Below are positions 18,000-25,283 of a DNA stretch of 64,000 bases, piece after piece. The stretch spans positions 1 to 64,000 of the forward strand of contig CAKZPV010000020.1 of the NCBI GenBank assembly GCA_937139405.1, read 5' to 3'. Within the stretch, counting starts at the first letter, position 1. Each line of letters begins with the position of its first letter. The notes beneath the pieces are model-generated. The model made no database searches and was not told where the DNA came from. It saw only the letters and a list, made by a program, of their open reading frames with translations. This DNA is from an uncultured Nitrospirota bacterium (lineage in GTDB: Bacteria > Nitrospirota > Nitrospiria > Nitrospirales > UBA8639). The position numbers were made by a program, and so were the translations under genes.

Positions 18000-19109
18000 A
18001 TGGATAGCCAGTTCTCTCATAAAAAAAGTGGTGTAGGTTCTGCTCTTGGCGTACCTGTTGGGTGGGATATGTCATCGCCATTACCCTCATCGTCATGCCC
18101 TGATGGGTTAACACTCTTGTACGTCCAATCATCCAATCTTTCGCATGTATTAGAGTCAGAAGCATCTCATATACTAGCGATTATTGATCATGGGGGAGGA
18201 CATTCTGTTGGAGCGATGGGGAAAGGCCTCACCATTGCTGTGAATCTTCCACAATTGTCTCAACCACCTATAGTCGAAATTTGGAGAAGCGCAGCTCCGG
18301 TTTTGTGCGATCAGGTTCAGGATATTCGTCTGGCCTTTACTGATGAGGCCGTCTTTGGTTGTCTGGAGGTTCAGGAATCGTCTGGAGATGTGCTTGAGGA
18401 CTTGGCTCGCTCTGCATATGAAAAAATCTTTGAGTACTGCACGCAGTCAGGGTTTTCTCATCTGCTCCGTATGTGGAACTATTTCCCTAGTATTAATGCA
18501 GATCAAAGCGGGCTAGAACGCTATAGACGATTTTGTGTGGGGAGACATCAGGCTTTCTCGACATATAATAATAAATTTGCATCAATTCTTCCTGCAGCCA
18601 GTGCTGTCGGTACTCAGAATGGTCCATTCCAAGTACTGTTTTTGGCCGGCAAACAACCTGGAAAACCCTTTGAAAATCCACGACAAATCAGTGCATATGA
18701 GTATCCTTCTATCTATGGGCCCAAGAGTCCTTCTTTTGCTCGAGCGACTCTATATTCGACATCCACGAGGTGCCAATTATTTGTTGCCGGGACTGCCAGC
18801 ATTGTAGGCCATGCTACACGACATCAAGGTGATCCGGCTAAACAGACGCTGGAAACCTTATCAAACATTGATGCAGTTCTTAATCGAGTGTGTCACGAAA
18901 GACAGGAGGCATGGGGTACAAAACCTCCCGAAGGTCTTTTAAAAGTCTTTGTGCGTCATCAGAAAGATTTTCTGACTGTTCGTGAAGTGTTAGAGGATCA
19001 CAAATATGGGAAGAGCCCTATTTTGTATGTGTTGGGTGAGATGTGTCGCAAAGAATTGTTGCTAGAAATCGAAGGTATGTGGAGCCTGGTTTTTCTTTCA
19101 AATGAGTAA
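18000..19109 (+). CDS. chorismatase (FkbO/Hyg5/XanB2 family), hydroxybenzoate synthase
   Basis: A 369-residue cytosolic enzyme of the chorismatase family, which removes pyruvate from chorismate to give 3-hydroxybenzoate, 4-hydroxybenzoate or a dihydroxy acid. Sequence marks: RMWNYFPSINADQSG, LERYRRFCVGRHQAF, YEYPSIYGPKSPSFARA, FVAGTASIVGHATRHQGD and the C-terminal CRKELLLEIEG. C349 and E356 are seven residues apart, the same spacing I recall for the Cys and catalytic Glu of Hyg5, the 3-hydroxybenzoate-forming type. XanB2 of Xanthomonas feeds xanthomonadin in this way, and this gene sits at the edge of a polyene locus. ATG start at 18000; co-directional with the halogenase-like gene and the lipoprotein. 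Confidence 0.93.
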   Translation: MDSQFSHKKSGVGSALGVPVGWDMSSPLPSSSCPDGLTLLYVQSSNLSHVLESEASHILAIIDHGGGHSVGAMGKGLTIAVNLPQLSQPPIVEIWRSAAPVLCDQVQDIRLAFTDEAVFGCLEVQESSGDVLEDLARSAYEKIFEYCTQSGFSHLLRMWNYFPSINADQSGLERYRRFCVGRHQAFSTYNNKFASILPAASAVGTQNGPFQVLFLAGKQPGKPFENPRQISAYEYPSIYGPKSPSFARATLYSTSTRCQLFVAGTASIVGHATRHQGDPAKQTLETLSNIDAVLNRVCHERQEAWGTKPPEGLLKVFVRHQKDFLTVREVLEDHKYGKSPILYVLGEMCRKELLLEIEGMWSLVFLSNE

Positions 19110-19275
19110 TAACGACACTGGCATTCTACTGCCTGATTATTTAACATATTGGATTCTTGGGAAGATTTGCAGCTGTTCCCTAAATTCCCTAGTGTAAACA
19201 TAAATAGAAAAGTCATGAATGACGTCTAACTATTGTTGGTGTTGCTGACAAATTTACTAAGAGGAGGACTTTCCG

Positions 19276-19686
19276 ATGAAAAATCGAGCCTGGGCTCAGT
19301 TGATCTTTTTGGCGGTCGTTTTGGTATTGTTTGTGGGATGTCGAACCACGCCTGTTTTTAATGTCGAAAATGCAAATATTAATACAGTATCCGGTAAAGA
19401 ACCCACATTAGAGGATGTCACCAGAGCGATTGTGAGTGCATCGGGGAATTCAAATCCTCCGTGGAATATGCAGGTGGTCAAACCCGGTCATATTGTGGCT
19501 ACATTACATACTCGGAGTCACATGGCCCAAGTAGATATTCAATATACGTCTAAAGGATACAGTATTACACGTAAAGATTCGGCCGATCTGAAGTATGACC
19601 CAGAGAAAGGGACGATTCATCCGAGTTACAATAAATGGATCCAGCGTTTAGATAGCAATATTCGAATGAAAGTGAATATGCTCTAA
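19276..19686 (+). CDS. small lipoprotein of the pigment locus
   Basis: 136 residues with an ATG preceded by AAGAGGAGG. The lipobox is LFVGC, with C22 as the lipidated residue after a hydrophobic stretch. The mature part includes TLEDVTRAIVSASGNSNPPW and a beta-rich second half (HIVATLHTRSHMAQVDIQYT). I know similar small lipoproteins near aryl-polyene genes but no proven function; an outer-membrane role is likely from the lipidation. It is the last gene of the plus arm and ends 24 bases before the shared terminator. Confidence 0.85.
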   Translation: MKNRAWAQLIFLAVVLVLFVGCRTTPVFNVENANINTVSGKEPTLEDVTRAIVSASGNSNPPWNMQVVKPGHIVATLHTRSHMAQVDIQYTSKGYSITRKDSADLKYDPEKGTIHPSYNKWIQRLDSNIRMKVNML

Positions 19687-19709
19687 ACAGTTCTGTCAGA
19701 AATGTGAAG

Positions 19710-19746
19710 AAACCGTCCATTGGTAAAACCCAGTGGGCGGTTTTTA
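19710..19746. terminator. bidirectional terminator shared by the two pigment arms
   Basis: AAACCGTCCATTGG (19710-19723) pairs with CCAGTGGGCGGTTT (19730-19743), 14 pairs with two G-U, loop TAAAAC. A run of T follows on the plus strand and overlaps the stop codon of the minus-strand glycosyltransferase. It should end the lipoprotein transcript and, from the A-rich opposite side, also the long minus operon. Confidence 0.85.
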
Positions 19747-20547
19747 TTGGTGAGAAGTGCGGGATGAGGGCACGTCCTGAAGGTTGGTCCTTTGTTCGGC
19801 AAGTGGTTGACCAAATAGGGCATGATACAGATTTCGTGGCGCTAACCCTTCTGACAAGAGTTTCCCAGCAATCATCAGCGTAATACGGGCAATATCTACG
19901 ACAGGGCGGAAGTAACTTGGTCGCGGAGCTTGTCGAGGTTCTGATTCGATGGGAACCGCAAGGCTCCAATATCCCAGCCTCGCTCCTTCCACTAAAATCT
20001 CACTTTCAAAAACAAAGCTCCTCTCACGGTTTATTCGGATGTTTAGGTGCGTGATTAATGGCATGGGATAAATTCGAAACCCCGATTGGCTATCGGCTAT
20101 TGGATGTCCCGAAGCCCACGAGACCCAAAAATCAGCGACCCGATTGGCGAAAATGCGGTGCCATGTCTGGCGAGTCCATGGTCTTCTTCGGGCGCCAATG
20201 ATGATGCGATGAGGTGTGGCTTCGGCCTGCGTGATGAGTCGGGGAATATCTTCAGGGGAATGTTGCCCATCTCCATCCAACGCGATAACTGCAGTCATGC
20301 CTTGTTGTTCTGAGTATTGAAAGCCCTTCCATAAGCTAGCAGCTTTTCCGCAATTGGCAGTATTTTGAAGGACGGTGACTGGTAATTGCTGCAAGACTTG
20401 AGCTGTTCGATCTGTAGAGCCGTCATCAATGACAATCACATGCTTAAGATGTTTGAGGGCCTGCTCAGCTACGGCGTAGATTGTGCTCTCTTCATTAAAT
20501 GCCGGAATCACCACAGCATACTGCTGTTGTCTTTCTTCATCCATCAC
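19744..20547 (-). CDS. family 2 glycosyltransferase (pigment operon, last gene)
   Basis: 267 residues, GT-A fold. Motifs AVVIPAFNEE, VIDDGSTDRTA, NCGKAASLWKGF and the metal-binding DGDGQH place it with the dolichol-phosphate mannosyltransferase-like GT2 enzymes. SQSGFRIYP and ERSFVFESEILVEGAR complete the domain. There is no C-terminal membrane pair, so it is probably a peripheral enzyme. In aryl-polyene loci a glycosyltransferase attaches the polyene acid, or builds its lipid carrier head group. The start codon is GTG at 20547 (or ATG at 20544) and overlaps the ketoreductase stop, so it is translationally coupled. Confidence 0.92.
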   Translation of the reverse strand: MMDEERQQQYAVVIPAFNEESTIYAVAEQALKHLKHVIVIDDGSTDRTAQVLQQLPVTVLQNTANCGKAASLWKGFQYSEQQGMTAVIALDGDGQHSPEDIPRLITQAEATPHRIIIGARRRPWTRQTWHRIFANRVADFWVSWASGHPIADSQSGFRIYPMPLITHLNIRINRERSFVFESEILVEGARLGYWSLAVPIESEPRQAPRPSYFRPVVDIARITLMIAGKLLSEGLAPRNLYHALFGQPLAEQRTNLQDVPSSRTSHQ

Positions 20548-21263
20548 GCCATAGCTCCATTCACGCCAATGATTTGACCGGAAAGGTACCCAGCTTTCTC
20601 CGAAGCCAAAAATCCCACAACCGAGGATATTTCTTCGGGCTGACCTACACGTTTCATCGGTACCATAACCTCAATTTGTTCTACCGTAAATGTGTTCTCC
20701 GTGGATGGAGTGCGGATCAAGCCCGGAGCCACAACATTTACCGTAATGCCTCGAGAGGCGACTTCAGTCGCAAGCGATCGAGCGGCGCCATGAAGCCCAG
20801 CCTTTGCGGCGGAATAATTGGTCTGCCCCCGATGTCCAATCATTCCGGAGAGAGATGAAATGGCAATGATGCGTCCCCAGCGGGTACGGATCATAGGAAG
20901 CAATAGTGGTTGTGTGACATGAAAAAATCCATGAAGTGAGACTTCTATCACACGATGCCATTGTTGCATTGACATTCCAGCCATCGGTGCATCATCAAAA
21001 ATTCCTGCATTATGAACAATGACTTGGATCGGGCCGTTTTCGAGTAGCGTATTCATCGTGAGCTCTGTTGTTTCTGGATCTGTGAGATCGCAACAGATGG
21101 ATTCGGCTGAGCCACCTGTTTCAACAAGTTCCCTTGTGAGGTCATCGGACAATTTGTGGTTTCGGTGCCCATGAACAATGATGTGATAATCCATCGAAGC
21201 CAATTCACGACATATTGCAGCTCCGATTGGACTATTGCCACCTGTGATGAGTGCCCGCTTCAT
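20544..21263 (-). CDS. 3-ketoacyl-ACP reductase of aryl-polyene synthesis (ApeQ/FabG-like)
   Basis: 239 residues, short-chain dehydrogenase. NADP-binding TGGNSPIGAAI at the N-terminus, NAG at about residue 90, catalytic Ser in AISSLSG, and Y-x3-K in NYSAAKAG are all present. ITVNVVAPGLI and YLSGQIIGVNGA end the fold. It would reduce the 3-keto group after each chain extension before dehydration. The ATG overlaps the dehydratase stop (ATGA). Confidence 0.93.
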   Translation of the reverse strand: MKRALITGGNSPIGAAICRELASMDYHIIVHGHRNHKLSDDLTRELVETGGSAESICCDLTDPETTELTMNTLLENGPIQVIVHNAGIFDDAPMAGMSMQQWHRVIEVSLHGFFHVTQPLLLPMIRTRWGRIIAISSLSGMIGHRGQTNYSAAKAGLHGAARSLATEVASRGITVNVVAPGLIRTPSTENTFTVEQIEVMVPMKRVGQPEEISSVVGFLASEKAGYLSGQIIGVNGAMA

Positions 21264-21709
21264 GTGGTGGCTTTTCGCCCTTTAATAAAAATTGAGGCGC
21301 GTCCTTGAAGAAGCATGACCTGGTTGGCTTTCATTGAAAAAGAGTACATGAAGCTCATGTGTTGTTCTAGTAATAAGCTAGCCTTAATGGTCAAGTCTTC
21401 TGCAAACTGCTGAAACGTACGACTGTTAATCTTGAGATCACGCACAGCCCCGAGATAACCCAATGATGCATTGTGCTCAGAAATGTCCGTTGTAAGCCCT
21501 ACATGCACGGCCATGGCCTGAGCTGCGTATTCTAGCCCTGCGATCATTTCCAGCCTACCCTGCCGTCGTAAAGGGTTGTCATGATTTCGGTGTGTAGATG
21601 TGAGACAGGTGATCGATGAAACATCCCAACATTCAACCGATGAGAGAAGGCACATATCGTCGCCATGCGGCAAAAATTTTGAGAGCTCTAGTCTAGAAAA
21701 GGCTGACAT
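21260..21709 (-). CDS. hot-dog 3-hydroxyacyl-ACP dehydratase (ApeP-like)
   Basis: 149 residues. LPHGDDMCLLSSV near residue 12 and MIAGLEYAAQAMAVHVG near residue 55 match the dehydratases of aryl-polyene clusters (ApeP type), distantly related to FabZ. It would remove water to give the trans double bond; together with the reductase and no enoyl reductase in the locus, the double bonds stay, giving conjugation. Its start overlaps the end of the half-ketosynthase gene by 22 bases. Confidence 0.88.
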   Translation of the reverse strand: MSAFSRLELSKFLPHGDDMCLLSSVECWDVSSITCLTSTHRNHDNPLRRQGRLEMIAGLEYAAQAMAVHVGLTTDISEHNASLGYLGAVRDLKINSRTFQQFAEDLTIKASLLLEQHMSFMYSFSMKANQVMLLQGRASIFIKGRKATT

Positions 21710-22506
21710 GGTTTATGGTCAATGCGAAGTTGAAGATTATCTAAAAAATCAAAATAGACGCAGCAAGCCAAGTTGGTGGCAATCGTTCGTAACAAAGGAA
21801 AACTTCGCGCAGCGGGGTTACCAGACCGCAATTCCTCAAAGGAGGATTGAGACATTGCTGTGGATGCATGGTCCATCCGATCTGGTAAAAGGGTGATGTC
21901 TAGCATCGACACACTATTTGGTGCAGCCTGTTTACTCAGGACGAAAGCCATAGCGAAGGGCGCAATGATTGGTCGGGTCTCATGCAACGGAAAAGGTGCA
22001 GGAGTATCATATGCCACGAATAAGACAGCTTCTTCCTGGTTGGCAGATAGCAATGTGGCTGCCTCAAGCAACCCTGCCGCAAATGATGAATCATAACATG
22101 CTAGGCTTGTCGAAGGACGTTGTGAGCCTGACGCAATACTCCAGTAACCAGCAGCTGCATTGTGGACAGACTGATGAAATAAGGTTGGAGAAACCATGGG
22201 CGGGTCAGAGTCTAGCGATTGACAAATTTTATGGAGAATACCTGTTTCCCCACCGGACGAGGCAAACACAGAGGCCATTTTTTTCGGATCAAACTGACTC
22301 TGTTGCACCGCTTCGTGTGCCACGTGCAAGGACCAACGAACGACATCACTACTTCGTCGCCGTTCGTTGGCGGGTAGTATCGAAGGCATGGGATCTGGTG
22401 TCACGGAGTCATCATAAGAACATTGTTCCTTGAATAGTCTTCTGCACGATTCCCAATTTTCAATCCCTGGTCCAAGCACTCCGACGCCATGTACAAAGAT
22501 TTTCAT
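21688..22506 (-). CDS. beta-ketoacyl synthase-like chain-length factor (ApeC-like)
   Basis: 272 residues from the ATG at 22506, which overlaps the ketosynthase stop as TGATG; an in-frame ATG nine codons earlier lies inside the upstream gene and is less likely. The protein is a short ketosynthase relative: VHGVGVLGPG at the start, SVHNAAAGYWSIA in the middle and LACYDSSFAAGLLEA where a full ketosynthase has its active-site Cys. It ends after about 270 residues, without the two catalytic histidine regions. By analogy with ApeC it pairs with the full ketosynthase and helps set chain length. Confidence 0.88.
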   Translation of the reverse strand: MKIFVHGVGVLGPGIENWESCRRLFKEQCSYDDSVTPDPMPSILPANERRRSSDVVRWSLHVAHEAVQQSQFDPKKMASVFASSGGETGILHKICQSLDSDPPMVSPTLFHQSVHNAAAGYWSIASGSQRPSTSLACYDSSFAAGLLEAATLLSANQEEAVLFVAYDTPAPFPLHETRPIIAPFAMAFVLSKQAAPNSVSMLDITLLPDRMDHASTAMSQSSFEELRSGNPAARSFPLLRTIATNLACCVYFDFLDNLQLRIDHKPCQPFLD

Positions 22507-23702
22507 CAGCGTCTTCCTAGAATTAAGGTGCAATTGTTTCCACCAAATCCAAAAAAATTATTCATGATGGAGCGAATTGGTCGTTCCTGGTTTTCGAGTA
22601 GGACCTGACTGGAGAAGCTGGGATCAATCGTATTGGTGTTCAGACAGCCGGGAAGAAATCCATATTGGAGACAAAGGTCTCCTAAGGCTACTGCGACTGC
22701 TCCAGCAGCGCCGAGCGTATGTCCTGTCCATCCTTTGGTTGAACTACAAGGAGTTTCAGCACGAAACATGCTAGCAATGGCGCGGTCTTCGGTTTGGTCA
22801 TTTGCCACTGTCGCTGTTCCATGCATATGAATATAGTCGATGTCTGATATGGAGAGGGCGCTACTCGCCAATGACGCCTGCATGGCTAGCGTCGCACCTT
22901 GACCTGTGGGATGAGGATGGGACATATGGTAGGCATCGCTACTTTCCCCATAACCTAAAAGCCTGGTCTCTGGCTGGTTCTCATTGGTAGACGCATTTTC
23001 CAAAAAGATAAAGGCGGCGGCTTCTCCTATGGTCAAGCCTTCTCGGTTAACATCGCATGGACGACAGGGGCCTGGAGCTGTTAATTGCAAGGCTGAAAAC
23101 CCATGCAGTGTGGTGAGGCAGAGACTATCTACTCCGCCGACAACGACGGCCTCGCAGAGGCCAGCTTCGATATATCTAGATGCTGTTGCAAAGACTTTCG
23201 CACTTGAGGAACAGGCTGTGGATATGACTGCAGCTGGACCAGTAAGTTGTAAATACTCACGAACAAAATGGGCAACGGAAAACGTGTCTTGCGTATACCG
23301 GCCTCGTGGCACAAAGCTTGCGGGAAGCTTTCCTGTGACCGCATCTTTTTGTTGATACGCCAGTTCAGTTTCTAAGATTCCAGCAGTGCTTGTACCAATG
23401 AGTACACCGATTCTATGGGATCCGTATTGTCGGCGCGCTTTGGCAATGTAGCTTTCAAAACCATCCTGCTGCAGGCCAAGTAACGCCAGTTGATTATTTC
23501 GGCAGTGAAAACGGCTGAGGCTAGATGGAAAGGACACATCTTCAAGTCCCTCTACCATTCCCATATACGTCGGTAGGTTGCTTCCCTGGAAATGACAGGG
23601 TTGCAGACCTGATCGCTGTTCTCGTAGGGCTCTGATATGTTCCGATTTCCCACGTCCAATTGCTGTGACGAGAGTGGAATGTCCGAACAAAAGAGGAATC
23701 AT
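22506..23702 (-). CDS. beta-ketoacyl-ACP synthase (ApeO/ApeR-like)
   Basis: 398 residues from the ATG at 23702 (a TTG two codons earlier is possible). A full ketosynthase: active-site Cys in STACSSSAKVF, first His in HMHGTATVANDQTED, second His in GWTGHTLGAAGAV, and the closing NNFFGFGGNNCTLIL. It condenses malonyl-ACP with the growing aryl-polyene chain. The gene begins four to ten bases after the flavoprotein gene and its stop overlaps the chain-length-factor start, which supports a heterodimer. Confidence 0.93.
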   Translation of the reverse strand: MIPLLFGHSTLVTAIGRGKSEHIRALREQRSGLQPCHFQGSNLPTYMGMVEGLEDVSFPSSLSRFHCRNNQLALLGLQQDGFESYIAKARRQYGSHRIGVLIGTSTAGILETELAYQQKDAVTGKLPASFVPRGRYTQDTFSVAHFVREYLQLTGPAAVISTACSSSAKVFATASRYIEAGLCEAVVVGGVDSLCLTTLHGFSALQLTAPGPCRPCDVNREGLTIGEAAAFIFLENASTNENQPETRLLGYGESSDAYHMSHPHPTGQGATLAMQASLASSALSISDIDYIHMHGTATVANDQTEDRAIASMFRAETPCSSTKGWTGHTLGAAGAVAVALGDLCLQYGFLPGCLNTNTIDPSFSSQVLLENQERPIRSIMNNFFGFGGNNCTLILGRR

Positions 23703-23711
23703 TGGCAATCG

Positions 23712-25277
23712 TTAGGCTGAGGGCTGTAGAGTAAGAAAATGTGAGAGTGGAAGTGGATATTCCATTTTATTGGTCCCAAGGAGTTGGTTGGCTTGTTCTT
23801 GGGAGCGATTGAAAATCTCATGAAGTCGGGTAAAGAATTGACGAGGTGTTTGAGGCTGTCCCACTTCTTCCAACCATTCGACTCCTTCCACTGCGTTAGT
23901 AAAATTTCCAAGGTTCCCTCGAAAAAATGTCTTGGTTTCACGAAGGTGTCGTTCAACTTTTTGAAAGAGTTGAGAGAAATTCGATAGCGCATTGAGCACT
24001 GGCTGTTGTTCTTGAATCTTCTGGGCGAGAAATTCTTCGTTGAGATGAAGATCCTGCATAAATTCGGAAAGCCAAATGTGATAATAGGATGGAAAATCCA
24101 ACTGCCATTTTAATTTGAGGAGTTCATAACTGCCAAAGAGTGAATAGAGATTTCTGTAGAGACGCATACTGGCCTCATAGCGAAAGTGCATGTAGTCGTT
24201 TGAACGATTGACGAGATTTTGCAGGTATTGTGCCGATGTGCCTTCTTCTTCATAGCGAATCATATTCGTTAGGAGGTCATTTTCCAACGCGATAAAGTCT
24301 GACCCAGGACTGTAAAATGGGTCAGTAAAGGCTGCAGCTTCACCTGTCAACCCCCATCGATTTTGGCTGAAATATTGTCGTGTCCCATAGGTCAGATGGT
24401 GGTAACTGCCAATATCTAGAAGGTCGGCCTCCTGGAGCAATGACCATGCTGCATGGTGTTGTCGGAGGAACTCTAAAAACCCATCGGTTTTCCGAAGGCG
24501 ATCTTGCCAGCTGCCAGGACGCTCCATGACGATACCGACGCTCACGATATTGTGTCCAAGGGGAATAAACCAAATCCAATATCCTGGATAACAAAAGTGT
24601 GTTGTCGATGAGTGCCGACTTGTGCCATGTACGCGTTGTCGAAACGTCTCCGGACCGACTTCGTCAAGGTTGGTCACATTTCTGAATCGTCCCCATACTG
24701 CAGCCAATGTGTGATGTGATTTAGGAGTCCTCAAGTTTTCTTGCCGTGCAAGGACTGAAGACCGGCCACTTGCATCGATGAGCCATCGGCTCTGAACATT
24801 CCAGTGTTTGCTAGTGGTCCTCACGGAAAACTGATGAGGAGATGAATCAGAACTGAGCCGCAGGTCCGAGACTCGGCTCCCCAAATGAAGTTCGATGCCA
24901 TCTTCTTGATTCATTTGCTGGAGATCGGTCTCTAAGCGTGAACGATCCAATTGAAAACTTTTGTGAAAAGGTTGTTCGATTCCACCGATTTCACTCATAT
25001 CAATCAAGGGAGCTTGACGATTTTCTTGGTCAAAGAAAAATCGCAGGCCATTTTTGACGATGTGATGTTTAGTGAGATAGTTCCCAAGGCCAAGCCGTCG
25101 AATCAGATAATTTCCTGTAACCTCAACCGTGGATTCTCCAACTTTAAATGAAGTGGATTCACGTTTTTCAAACATCCCAACAGTGAGGTGCGGAAATGTC
25201 TGTCGTAGTTGCCTAGCCATGAGGTTCCCAGCAAGTCCTCCCCCGAGGATGGCGATATCAAGGTGATGCCTGGGCAT
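23712..25277 (-). CDS. second flavin halogenase-like monooxygenase (pigment operon)
   Basis: 521 residues. N-terminal FAD motif IAILGGGLAGNLMARQ, then SFKVGEST. K75 in VKNGLRFFF lies where halogenases have the catalytic lysine, and W-x-W-x-I-P is present as WIWFIP (234-239). FTDPFYSPGSDF is the second flavin motif. The C-terminal about 150 residues are helical and beyond the core. Related enzymes occur in xanthomonadin and flexirubin loci as halogenases or aryl hydroxylases. The gene lies six bases after the exporter gene. It differs clearly from the plus-arm flavoprotein, so two aromatic modifications are possible. Confidence 0.88.
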   Translation of the reverse strand: MPRHHLDIAILGGGLAGNLMARQLRQTFPHLTVGMFEKRESTSFKVGESTVEVTGNYLIRRLGLGNYLTKHHIVKNGLRFFFDQENRQAPLIDMSEIGGIEQPFHKSFQLDRSRLETDLQQMNQEDGIELHLGSRVSDLRLSSDSSPHQFSVRTTSKHWNVQSRWLIDASGRSSVLARQENLRTPKSHHTLAAVWGRFRNVTNLDEVGPETFRQRVHGTSRHSSTTHFCYPGYWIWFIPLGHNIVSVGIVMERPGSWQDRLRKTDGFLEFLRQHHAAWSLLQEADLLDIGSYHHLTYGTRQYFSQNRWGLTGEAAAFTDPFYSPGSDFIALENDLLTNMIRYEEEGTSAQYLQNLVNRSNDYMHFRYEASMRLYRNLYSLFGSYELLKLKWQLDFPSYYHIWLSEFMQDLHLNEEFLAQKIQEQQPVLNALSNFSQLFQKVERHLRETKTFFRGNLGNFTNAVEGVEWLEEVGQPQTPRQFFTRLHEIFNRSQEQANQLLGTNKMEYPLPLSHFLTLQPSA

Positions 25278-25283
25278 AGTCGC

